The position numbers were made by a program, and so were the translations under genes. Below are positions 6,164-13,371 of a stretch of 14,228 nucleotides of DNA, in pieces. The notes below the pieces were generated by a model. That model saw only the letters and a list, made by a program, of their open reading frames with translations. It was not told the DNA's origin and did not search any database. Numbering within the stretch: the first letter of the stretch is position 1; every line of letters starts with the position of its first letter. Source of the stretch: TMED109 sp002684605 (GTDB lineage Bacteria; Pseudomonadota; Alphaproteobacteria; TMED109); NCBI GenBank assembly GCA_913046335.1, contig CAJWSU010000032.1, positions 1-14,228 on the forward strand, given 5' to 3'.

Positions 6164-6301
6164 ATGAATAAATTTATTAAAACTGAATGTGGTTTAAATA
6201 AGTATGAAGAACTTAAAAATCACAAGAATTTTATTGGCAAAATAAGATTTTATTGGTTCGTAATTATAGCAAGTATTAGAGATAAAATGTTTAAATTATA
6301 A
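6164..6301 (+). CDS. Possible 45-aa small protein
   Basis: An ATG-initiated frame begins 15 bp after the preceding gene and ends at TAA 6299-6301. The N-terminal half is Lys/Glu-rich (FIKTECGLNKYEELKNHK) and the C-terminal half has a short hydrophobic, aromatic patch (RFYWFVIIASI) followed by basic residues, as in some small membrane-associated peptides. There is no SD and no recognisable family, and it overlaps the end of the convergent ogt gene by 6 bp. It may be a chance ORF in the 147-bp gap, which otherwise holds nothing I can identify. Confidence 0.3.
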   Translation: MNKFIKTECGLNKYEELKNHKNFIGKIRFYWFVIIASIRDKMFKL

Positions 6302-6751
6302 TTTTTCATGGTCTAATAATAGTTTTTTTGTATTTATGCCGCCTAAAGCAGAAAATCCTGTAAGGTTTCCATTACTTGCAATTACTCTATGACAAGGAAT
6401 TATTAATAATATGGAGTTTTTCCCGCATGCATTTCCAACGGCCCTAGGAGAAGTGTTTAATAATTTTGCTATATTTAAATAGGTGGTGAAGGTGCCATAT
6501 GGAATTTGTTGTATTTGATACCATACTCTTTGTTGAAAATCTGTGCCACTAATAGACGTATTGATTGAAAATATTTTTCTGGTATTTAAAAAATATTCTT
6601 CAATTTGATTTTTTGTTCTATTTAAAATATTAGATTTTGATTTTACCAATCTTTTATCTGTAAACTCTATATGTATTATTCTTTCGTCTTCACTAGTTAA
6701 TTTTATATTACCAAATTTTGATTTAAATATTAATTTTTGATTGTTTTTCAT
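6296..6751 (-). CDS. ogt: Methylated-DNA--protein-cysteine methyltransferase (O6-alkylguanine repair)
   Basis: This suicide repair enzyme transfers the alkyl group from O6-alkylguanine in DNA to its own cysteine. The active-site motif PCHRV is at residues 119-123 with C120 as acceptor. The helix-turn-helix side has YGTFTTYLNIAKLLNTSPRAVGNACGKN (85-112), including the Arg finger R103 that flips the base. The closing segment NGNLTGFSALGGINTKKLLLDHE is typical of the family. At 151 aa it is a compact Ogt without the Ada N-terminal regulatory domain, so an adaptive response is not implied. It is the last gene of the minus-strand cluster, 12 bp after the GST-like gene, without a clear SD. No hairpin terminator follows. 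Confidence 0.93.
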   Translation of the reverse strand: MKNNQKLIFKSKFGNIKLTSEDERIIHIEFTDKRLVKSKSNILNRTKNQIEEYFLNTRKIFSINTSISGTDFQQRVWYQIQQIPYGTFTTYLNIAKLLNTSPRAVGNACGKNSILLIIPCHRVIASNGNLTGFSALGGINTKKLLLDHEKL

Positions 6752-6763
6752 ATAAACTATAAA

Positions 6764-7423
6764 TTATTTTCCAAAATAAATTGGTCTATCTTTTGTTTCC
6801 CAAATTTTATTTTTTTTCATAATATCTTGAAAAGTAGAACACTCTAAAAAATGCATAAGCCAATCGCGCACATGTTTTAAGGGCATTTCATTATCGAACC
6901 AATGCTTATCAGCAATTCTAAATTGCCTAATAAAAGGCAATATAGATAAATCTAAGTAGCTTGGTTTGTTAGTAAATATCCATGATCTTTTACTACTCAA
7001 TTCTTTTTCTATTATATATAAAAGCTCTGTTGCTTTATCCCTATAATGTTCGGGGGATTGTATATTTTTATATCGGCTGTTATATTTGTACTTATCTAAA
7101 TTATCCTTGAAAGAGCTATCCATCATAATTAATATTTTTTGCGTTTTTTCGTGATTTTGAAGCTTAGATTTTTTTAAATCATGTTGATCATTAATCTCTA
7201 TAGCCCAGTCTATGATATGTAAACTTTCTTCTAATACTGTTCCATCAAATAGATGTAAAACAGGAACTGTAGCCTTGGGTGATATCTTTATCATTTCTAA
7301 AGGAATACTTTTTAAGTGGACTTCTCTTATTTCCACATTAATCTGACATAACTTAATAAAAAGTCTTGCCCTCATTGCGTAAGGACATCTTCTAAATGAA
7401 TAAAATATTGGCAGCTTATCCAT
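6764..7423 (-). CDS. Glutathione S-transferase family protein
   Basis: A 219-aa cytoplasmic protein with a thioredoxin-fold N-terminal domain. It starts PIFYSFRRCPYAMRARLFIKL, where C13 in CPYAMRAR is the active-site position also found in glutaredoxin-like GSTs. TVPVLHLFDGTVLEESLHIIDW (52-73) holds the cis-Pro (VPVL) and the glutathione-binding ES pair. The C-terminal all-helical domain includes SWIFTNKPSYLDLSILPFIRQFRIAD (145-170), with the conserved Asp after the helix start. Substrates are unknown; a redox or deglutathionylation role is as likely as conjugation. SD AGGA is at the proper distance before the ATG. It is 9 bp downstream of trhO and probably on the same transcript. Confidence 0.88.
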   Translation of the reverse strand: MDKLPIFYSFRRCPYAMRARLFIKLCQINVEIREVHLKSIPLEMIKISPKATVPVLHLFDGTVLEESLHIIDWAIEINDQHDLKKSKLQNHEKTQKILIMMDSSFKDNLDKYKYNSRYKNIQSPEHYRDKATELLYIIEKELSSKRSWIFTNKPSYLDLSILPFIRQFRIADKHWFDNEMPLKHVRDWLMHFLECSTFQDIMKKNKIWETKDRPIYFGK

Positions 7424-7432
7424 TAATAATTC

Positions 7433-8377
7433 CTATAATTTAGCTTTATGAGTAATTTTTTTTCCAATATGTTTCTCACCTCTTTTTACTGCAAGATCAA
7501 TTTGTTTTTGCCTATCTGCATAGCGCTTTTTGCTTTCTGGGCTTTTTTTATCATGACAGTACTTACAGGATATACCATGAATATAATTTTTAAGTAATGT
7601 GTCTTCTTTTTTTATGGGCATTCTGCAGCCATGGCACATTAAATAGCTACCAGGTTTTAGTTCATCTGCAACTGATACTCTTTGGTCAAATACAAAACAT
7701 TCACCTTCCCAAAGACTCTCTTCTTTAGGAATCTTTTCTAAATATTTTAATATACCGCCGTTTAAATGAGAAACATCTTTAAATCCTTGATTAACTAAAT
7801 AGGATGTTGCTTTCTCACATCTTATTCCACCAGTGCAAAACATTGCTATTTTTTTATTTTTATATTTAGCATCATTTGATTTTAAATTATTTTCAACCCA
7901 TTTTGGTATATCTCTAAAACTCTTAGTTTTTGGATTAATTGAGCCTTTAAATGTTCCTATGGATACTTCATATTCATTCCTAGTATCTATTACTATAGTA
8001 TTTGGATCTTCTATTAATTGGTTCCATTCCATAGGATCAATATATTTCCCAATTTCTTTATTTGGATTAATATTTGTATTACCTATAGTAACAATTTCTT
8101 TTTTTATTCTAACTTTCATTCTGTGAAAAGCATCTTTTGTATTGTAAGATTTTTTTGGTTCTAAGTCAGAAAACCTTTTATCTAACTTAATTTCTTTTAT
8201 AAAATTATTTATACTATCTTGAGATCCTTCTATCGTTCCATTGATTCCCTCAGGAGCAATTAAAATAGTTCCCTTAGTATGTAATCTCTCGCATATATTT
8301 TCTAATTGATTCTTGAATGCCTCTAAATCTAATACAGGCACAAATTTATAAAAAGATATGATGGAAATGGTATTCAT
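7433..8377 (-). CDS. trhO: tRNA uridine-34 hydroxylase, rhodanese family
   Basis: TrhO (YceA) makes 5-hydroxyuridine at the wobble position 34 of some tRNAs in an oxygen-dependent reaction. This 314-aa protein has the N-terminal ferredoxin-like part with APEGINGTIEGS (41-52), then a rhodanese domain containing the DTRNEYEVSIGTFKG block (131-145) and the active loop CTGGIRCEKA with C181 and C187. The C-terminal extension carries CHGC (248-251) and CKYC (271-274), a likely zinc site present in the long form of the family. Length and layout are normal. GGAG lies at a suitable distance before ATG 8377. It sits 38 bp after bioD and 9 bp before the GST-like gene. Confidence 0.93.
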   Translation of the reverse strand: MNTISIISFYKFVPVLDLEAFKNQLENICERLHTKGTILIAPEGINGTIEGSQDSINNFIKEIKLDKRFSDLEPKKSYNTKDAFHRMKVRIKKEIVTIGNTNINPNKEIGKYIDPMEWNQLIEDPNTIVIDTRNEYEVSIGTFKGSINPKTKSFRDIPKWVENNLKSNDAKYKNKKIAMFCTGGIRCEKATSYLVNQGFKDVSHLNGGILKYLEKIPKEESLWEGECFVFDQRVSVADELKPGSYLMCHGCRMPIKKEDTLLKNYIHGISCKYCHDKKSPESKKRYADRQKQIDLAVKRGEKHIGKKITHKAKL

Positions 8378-8415
8378 ATATTGATAGCTCCAAATAAAAT
8401 ATATTTTAATATAAT

Positions 8416-9084
8416 TTACAAATTTTCTATAATATTATCTATTACATTATTATTTTTATGATTTCTTTTTACGATATGTATTGGAATATTTTTTATATAA
8501 TTTAATAATGAATTTTTAGTTAATTCCATGTCTACTTCATCTTTATTGCTTTGATTAAGCACGACAGAATTAATACTAATATTATTTTTAATTAAAATTT
8601 CGTATGCATTAAGCGTATGGCTTATAGTGCCTAAGTAGGAGCCTATAGTTAAAATTATTGGTATGTTAAGGTTTTTCATTAGGTCTAATATGGTATATTG
8701 ATCATTAATGGGCACCATAGTACCACCAACTCCTTCTATAACAAGTATGTCATCTTCTTTAGACTTTATATGAGATTTACAAAAACTAATAAGTTCTTTA
8801 AAGTTTATTTGTTTGTTTTCTAAATTTGCTGCCATATCCGGTGATAAAGGAGCTTCAAATCTCCATGGAGAAATTGCATCAATATGACTTTTATTCTTGC
8901 CTAAGGCTTTCAATATAATTCCACTATCAGATTGCTCTATATTATCGATATTAAAACCACTAATTACAGGTTTTATAGCTTTAATTTTATAATTTAGATT
9001 TATAGCTCTTTTAATAAGTAAATTTGTTAAATAGGTTTTTCCAATATTTGTTCCTGTGCTAGTAATAAAAATAGGTTTAATCAA
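8416..9084 (-). CDS. bioD: Dethiobiotin synthetase
   Basis: BioD closes the ureido ring of dethiobiotin from 7,8-diaminopelargonate, CO2 and ATP, the penultimate step of biotin synthesis. The P-loop GTNIGKT is at residues 11-17, KPVISGF at 38-44, the SPDMAA block at 81-86, and IEGVGGTMVPI at 116-126 supplies the conserved Glu and glycines near the ATP. The 222-aa length is normal. The start is TTG (9082-9084) with a good AAGGAA upstream; the protein begins only ten residues before the P-loop, as in E. coli BioD, so no upstream ATG is missing. It follows bioF by 15 bp. Confidence 0.93.
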   Translation of the reverse strand: MIKPIFITSTGTNIGKTYLTNLLIKRAINLNYKIKAIKPVISGFNIDNIEQSDSGIILKALGKNKSHIDAISPWRFEAPLSPDMAANLENKQINFKELISFCKSHIKSKEDDILVIEGVGGTMVPINDQYTILDLMKNLNIPIILTIGSYLGTISHTLNAYEILIKNNISINSVVLNQSNKDEVDMELTKNSLLNYIKNIPIHIVKRNHKNNNVIDNIIENL

Positions 9085-9099
9085 AATACGTATTCCTTA

Positions 9100-10251
9100 T
9101 TAGAAACTTAAATTTTTTATTAGTTTAGAGAGGTTTTTAATATCTTTCTTTTGATGAGATGCAGAAAATGTAAGCCTTAGACGGGACGTGTTTACAGGAA
9201 CTGTAGGAGGCCTTATTGCACTAATATAATAACCATATTTTTCTAATAGCTCAGAGGCTTCAATAGCTTTATTTTCAGATTTTAATATTATTGTAATAAT
9301 TGATGATTCTGGTTCTGGTAAACCTGCTAATTTACAAAATAATTTTGCATTATCAAGTGGTTTATTAACTAAAGTTTTTTTTCTTTTAATTATTTCTAAA
9401 GACTTAATCGCTGAGGCAAGGATGCTGGGAGGTAAAGCAGTTGTATAAATTAAACTTCGTGCTTTGTTCTGTAATAATTCAATTATAGCTTTTGGTGCTA
9501 CTACAAAGCCACCATAACTACCAACAGCTTTTGATAAAGTCCCTATTTGTATAAGTATTTCTGGAATTGGATTTAATTCATATTGAGAACCTCTACCTTT
9601 TCCTAAAACACCAAATCCATGTGCATCATCTAAGATAATTGAGGAATCATATTTATTAGCTAAATATGCTAATTCTTTTATTTTTCCTCTATTACCATCC
9701 ATACTAAATACACCTTCACTTAGTAGAAAGCAGGATATATATTTCTTTCTATGCTGTTTTAATAGCTCTTCAACATGATTCATATCATTATGTTTAAATT
9801 TAATAGCTTTAGATCTAGATAATTTAATACCAATATTTGTAGAAGAATGGCTTAACTCATCAAATATTAATAAATCTTTATTTGTTGTTAAAGCTGGAAT
9901 CACTCCAGTATTTGTAAGGTAACCACTTCCAAAAACACATGCAGCCTCTCCATTCTTAAAGCTTGCTAATAGCTGCTCTAATTTTTCATATAAAAAATTA
10001 TTTCCTGAAACTAATCTTGATGCTCCAGATCCTGCACCATATTCTTTGATAGCTTTAATACCTGCCTCTATCACTTCTGAATTCTGACTCAATCCTAAAT
10101 AGTCATTACAGCTAAATGAGATAAGTTTTTTTTTATTACGAGTAACAAAAGAATTATTTTTTCTAATAGTATTAACTATATGCCTTTTTTGTGACAGGTT
10201 CTCTATATCTAATAACTTTTTTTTATATATTGAAATTATTTTGTTATTCAT
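9100..10251 (-). CDS. bioF: 8-amino-7-oxononanoate synthase
   Basis: This PLP enzyme condenses a pimeloyl thioester with L-alanine to give 8-amino-7-oxononanoate. The 383-aa protein shows SFSCNDYLGLS (46-55), GSGASRLVSGN (74-84), DELSHSS (131-137), the cofactor-ring segment DDAHGFGVLGKGRG (208-221), and the PLP lysine K241 in GTLSKAVGSYGGF. The C-terminal PPTVPVNTSRLRLTFSASH (348-366) is also typical. It is the first gene of the minus-strand bioF-bioD-trhO-gst-ogt run and is divergent from bioB over 48 bp. Upstream AAGTAAGAA is a modest SD for ATG 10251. Confidence 0.94.
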   Translation of the reverse strand: MNNKIISIYKKKLLDIENLSQKRHIVNTIRKNNSFVTRNKKKLISFSCNDYLGLSQNSEVIEAGIKAIKEYGAGSGASRLVSGNNFLYEKLEQLLASFKNGEAACVFGSGYLTNTGVIPALTTNKDLLIFDELSHSSTNIGIKLSRSKAIKFKHNDMNHVEELLKQHRKKYISCFLLSEGVFSMDGNRGKIKELAYLANKYDSSIILDDAHGFGVLGKGRGSQYELNPIPEILIQIGTLSKAVGSYGGFVVAPKAIIELLQNKARSLIYTTALPPSILASAIKSLEIIKRKKTLVNKPLDNAKLFCKLAGLPEPESSIITIILKSENKAIEASELLEKYGYYISAIRPPTVPVNTSRLRLTFSASHQKKDIKNLSKLIKNLSF

Positions 10252-10299
10252 ATCATTTCTTACTTGCTCAAAAATTATTTATTACTATATTATGTCCTT
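10252..10299. promoter_or_regulatory. Divergent bioF/bioB promoter region
   Basis: Only 48 bp separate the start codons, so the two promoters must overlap and could be co-regulated. Plus strand: TTGCTC (10264-10269), 16-nt spacer, TATATT (10286-10291) gives a predicted start about 10298, right at ATG 10300, with no SD before it. The minus-strand boxes for bioF are not clear. No BirA-type operator or BioR-type TTATxxATAA motif was recognised. Confidence 0.45.
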
Positions 10300-11304
10300 A
10301 TGAATAAAATATATAAAATTAATAATACTCTAAGGCATGATTGGGCTAGTGATGAAGCAAAATCTTTAATAGATCAACCATTATTAGATTTAGTATATCA
10401 AGCTCAAACAATACATAGAAGTAATTTTCCAAAAAATGAAATACAAAAAAGTAAATTACTCAGTATAAAGACTGGTTCTTGTCCAGAAGATTGTTCTTAT
10501 TGTTCACAAAGTGCTCATCATAATGTAGATTTAAAAAAAGAGCCTTTAATATCATTAAATGAGGTTATAAAGGCAGCAGAAACTGCAGTTCAAGAAGGAG
10601 CTACTAGGTTTTGTATGGGAGCAGCTTGGAGAGGGCCAACAGATAAAAATATTGATCAAGTCTGTGATATGGTTGAGGCAGTTAATGATTTAGGTTTAGA
10701 AAGTTGCGTTACTTTAGGCATGTTAAAAGAAGGACATGCAGAAAAATTAGCTGATTCAGGTTTAAATTATTACAATCATAATATAGATACCTCTGAAGAA
10801 TTTTATAATTCTATTATTAGAACTAGAAAATTTTCAGATCGTTTGGATACTCTTCAAAAAGTAAGAAGTGCAGGTGTAAAAGTATGTTCTGGAGGTATAA
10901 TTGGTATGGGTGAATCTCGTACGGATAGAGCGGAAATGCTAAGAACGTTATCTAATTTAGAGGAACATCCTGAGAGTGTTCCAATAAATATGTTAATTAG
11001 AATTCCAGGTACACCATTAGGAAATGTAGAGCCATTGGATCATATTGAGTTAGTAAGAACTATAGCTTTAGCTAGAATTATGATGCCTATGTCTACGGTA
11101 AGACTTTCTGCTGGTAGATCAGAAATGTCTAACTCAACGCAAGCTTTATGCTTTTTAGCGGGGGCAAGTTCTATATTCTTAGGGGATGTATTGCTTACAG
11201 CAGATAATCCTGGCACTGACAAAGATAATAATATGCTTGATAATTTTGGTTTAAAAGGTGAAGCAAAAATTTCTTTCAAAGATGAAATTAAAATAGTTTC
11301 TTAA
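10300..11304 (+). CDS. bioB: Biotin synthase (radical SAM, Fe-S)
   Basis: BioB inserts sulfur into dethiobiotin to form biotin, using a radical-SAM [4Fe-4S] cluster and a sacrificial [2Fe-2S] cluster. With ATG 10300 the protein is 334 aa. The radical-SAM motif C61-x3-C65-x2-C68 lies in SCPEDCSYCSQS. The second cluster ligands C105, C136, C196 and R268 (in STVRLSAGR) all fall at a constant +8 offset from E. coli C97, C128, C188 and R260. A TTG at 10264 would add 12 unlikely residues and lies in the predicted -35 box. As a double Fe-S enzyme it is an iron-costly protein. bioA follows after 4 bp. Confidence 0.96.
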   Translation: MNKIYKINNTLRHDWASDEAKSLIDQPLLDLVYQAQTIHRSNFPKNEIQKSKLLSIKTGSCPEDCSYCSQSAHHNVDLKKEPLISLNEVIKAAETAVQEGATRFCMGAAWRGPTDKNIDQVCDMVEAVNDLGLESCVTLGMLKEGHAEKLADSGLNYYNHNIDTSEEFYNSIIRTRKFSDRLDTLQKVRSAGVKVCSGGIIGMGESRTDRAEMLRTLSNLEEHPESVPINMLIRIPGTPLGNVEPLDHIELVRTIALARIMMPMSTVRLSAGRSEMSNSTQALCFLAGASSIFLGDVLLTADNPGTDKDNNMLDNFGLKGEAKISFKDEIKIVS

Positions 11305-11308
11305 TAAC

Positions 11309-12565
11309 TTGAGTAAACCTCATCCTAATTTATGGCATCCTTATTCTCAAATGAGTCATTTGGATTACGTTCCTAAGGCAAAATTTACTTTAGGTTCTAA
11401 GATTACTCTAGAAAATAATAAAGTTCTAGTAGATGGCACATCATCTTGGTGGACTGCATGTCATGGTTATAATCATCCAAAAATACTTAAAGCTATGAAA
11501 GAGCAGCTAGAACAGATGCCACATATAATGTTTGGAGGTTTAACTCATAAACCAGCTGAAGATCTTGCCTCAAAATTAAGTAATATTTTGCCGAGCACAT
11601 ACGAACATGTTTTTTTTGTAGATTCTGGTTCAGTAGCTGTAGAAGTTTCTATGAAAATGGCAATTCAATATTGGGTAAATAATAAGGTATTTAGTAAAAG
11701 AAAATTTTTAAGTTTTAAGGATGGTTATCATGGTGATACTTTAGGTGCAATGTCTGTTTGTGATCCATCAGAAGGTATGCATAAGTTGTTTAAAGGCTAT
11801 TTGCCAGAGCAAATCAATATAGAATTACCAATAACAGGATTGCAAAAAGAAAATTTTAAAAATACGTTATTTCATAATAAGAATAAGATAGCAGGTATAA
11901 TATTGGAACCTTTAGTGCAATGTGCAGGAGGTTTTAAGTTTTATTCAAAAGAAACATTAAAATATATAGGTGATTTAGCAAAGGAAAATAATATTTTACT
12001 TATTGCAGATGAAATAGCTACAGGCTTTGGCAGAACTGGTTCTATGTTTGCATTTGAAGAAAGTAAAATAACACCAGATATAATATGTTTAGGAAAAGCA
12101 TTAACAGGAGGAACTATTTCTTTAGCAGCTGTCGTTGCCACCTCTAGTATATATAATGCTTTTCTTTCTGATAAAGATGAAGATGCATTAATGCATGGCC
12201 CTACATATATGGCTAATCCCTTAGCGTGCGCAGCAGCTAACGCTTCAGTTGATTTGTTTAGAACTGAACCCAGATTAGAACAAGTTAAAAATATAGAGAA
12301 AGAACTTAATGAAAAACTAGTAGAATGTAAAAATATGAAATCAGTATTAGATGTTAGAGTGAAAGGTGCTTTAGGCGTTATACAAGTTAAAAAAATGCAT
12401 GATTTACATTGGTTAAGAAAAAAATTTGTTGAGACAGGTGTATGGATTAGACCTTTTTTAGATGTAATATACATAATGCCATCATTTACTATATCTAATG
12501 AAGAAATAACTAAGTTGACAAAGTCTATAATAAAAATAATGCCAGAATGGGAAGCTAAAATTTAA
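11309..12565 (+). CDS. bioA: Adenosylmethionine--8-amino-7-oxononanoate aminotransferase
   Basis: BioA transaminates 8-amino-7-oxononanoate to 7,8-diaminopelargonate using S-adenosylmethionine as the amino donor and PLP as cofactor. The 418-aa protein starts at TTG 11309; the N-terminal LWHPYSQM (8-15) that shapes the substrate site is only included with this start. Other marks are TSSWWTACHGYNHP (44-57), DGYHGDTLGAMSV (138-150), IADEIATGFGRTG (232-244) with PLP-binding D234, LGKALTGG with PLP lysine K263, and HGPTYMANPLACAAA (296-310). The start codon follows the bioB stop by 4 bp without a clear SD, implying translational coupling. Confidence 0.95.
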   Translation: MSKPHPNLWHPYSQMSHLDYVPKAKFTLGSKITLENNKVLVDGTSSWWTACHGYNHPKILKAMKEQLEQMPHIMFGGLTHKPAEDLASKLSNILPSTYEHVFFVDSGSVAVEVSMKMAIQYWVNNKVFSKRKFLSFKDGYHGDTLGAMSVCDPSEGMHKLFKGYLPEQINIELPITGLQKENFKNTLFHNKNKIAGIILEPLVQCAGGFKFYSKETLKYIGDLAKENNILLIADEIATGFGRTGSMFAFEESKITPDIICLGKALTGGTISLAAVVATSSIYNAFLSDKDEDALMHGPTYMANPLACAAANASVDLFRTEPRLEQVKNIEKELNEKLVECKNMKSVLDVRVKGALGVIQVKKMHDLHWLRKKFVETGVWIRPFLDVIYIMPSFTISNEEITKLTKSIIKIMPEWEAKI

Positions 12566-12588
12566 ATTAATGTTATTTAAATTAATAT

Positions 12589-13284
12589 ATGATTTATCTT
12601 ATGAAATATAATTTTAACATTATAATAAAAAGAACTAATAGAATTAGGACAGTATCTTTTTTAGTTAAGAATCAAGAATTAATAATTTCTGTTCCAAAAT
12701 TTATTTCAGAGAAAGAAATAGATAAGTTAATTCTAAGTAAAATAAATTGGATAAATAAAAAATTAACCTCAGAAAAATTAAATAAACCTTTAATACATAA
12801 AAGGTTTGTAAATGGTGAAAAGTTAATGCTTTTTGGAAAAGATTACCTTTTACAATTGAAAGAAAGTTCTGTTACTAATGTCGAAATAAAGTTAAATAAT
12901 ATTGTTCTTTCAACAGATAATATTAATAATAAGTCTAAAGTAAAAACTATTCTAAGAAATTGGTACATAGTAGAATCAAAAAAATATTTAATTAAAACAA
13001 ATAGTTATTATGAAAAATTAATAGGGGTTACTACTAGTAATCTTTTGTTCGGAGAGTATAAAAGTAAATGGGGAAGTTGTAACTCAAATAAGAGAGTTTC
13101 TTATGATTGGCGCATTATAATGGCTCCTATAGAAGTAATTCACTATTTAATAATTCATGAACTTTGTCATATCGTTCACCCTAATCATTCCAAATATTTT
13201 TGGATGCATGTTGAAAAATATATGAAAGATTATAAAAGTCACAAAAAATGGTTGAAGTTGAATTCTAACAAGCTTGCTTTATAA
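12589..13284 (+). CDS. YgjP-like (DUF45) zinc metallopeptidase-domain protein
   Basis: A 231-aa protein with a beta-rich N-terminal part (residues 8-110) and a C-terminal gluzincin-like domain. The motif HELCHIVHPNHSKYFW puts zinc ligands at H190 and H194 and catalytic Glu at E191, with H200 as a likely third ligand. SKWGSCNSNKRVSYDWRIIMAP (159-180) is the conserved block preceding the active site in this family. No signal peptide is seen, so it is cytoplasmic. Its physiological substrate is unknown in the family generally. It lies 23 bp after bioA and may be co-transcribed, with no functional link to biotin evident. ATG 12601 (MKYNF) is an alternative start; neither start has an SD. Confidence 0.88.
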   Translation: MIYLMKYNFNIIIKRTNRIRTVSFLVKNQELIISVPKFISEKEIDKLILSKINWINKKLTSEKLNKPLIHKRFVNGEKLMLFGKDYLLQLKESSVTNVEIKLNNIVLSTDNINNKSKVKTILRNWYIVESKKYLIKTNSYYEKLIGVTTSNLLFGEYKSKWGSCNSNKRVSYDWRIIMAPIEVIHYLIIHELCHIVHPNHSKYFWMHVEKYMKDYKSHKKWLKLNSNKLAL

Positions 13285-13325
13285 ATTGATTATTTTATAA
13301 ATTTATATATGCATTTAACTTTTTT

Positions 13326-13353
13326 TTGACTAGTATATTCATGGATAAATAAT
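13326..13353 (+). promoter_or_regulatory. Likely promoter of the gabD-like gene
   Basis: TTGACT (13326-13331) is followed after 16 nt by AATAAT (13348-13353), giving a start near 13360 and a short leader holding GGAG 13362-13365. The rest of the 87-bp gap is A+T-rich and shows no clear terminator for the upstream gene. Confidence 0.45.
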
Positions 13354-13371
13354 TCAAATTTGGAGTTTCTA

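Noticed and set aside
6228..6256. Direct repeat ATTTTATTGG (6228-6237 and 6247-6256)
   Set aside because: Ten A+T-rich bases repeated once is expected by chance in such DNA and no further copies or mobile-element ends were seen.
10264..10299. Extended bioB starting at TTG 10264
   Set aside because: The 12 extra residues are hydrophobic and unlike the family, and this TTG falls in the predicted -35 box; ATG 10300 gives the expected length.
10252..10299. BirA or BioR operator between bioF and bioB
   Set aside because: The 48-bp gap lacks a long dyad like the E. coli bio operator and lacks a TTATxxATAA-type motif.
11941..12474. A 177-aa open frame on the minus strand inside bioA
   Set aside because: It is antisense to a confidently identified gene with intact catalytic motifs, its translation is low-complexity (Ser/Leu/Phe), and it has no SD or family resemblance. 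The other overlapping frames (for example 1245-1493, 7833-8126 and 11040-11279) were dismissed for the same reason.
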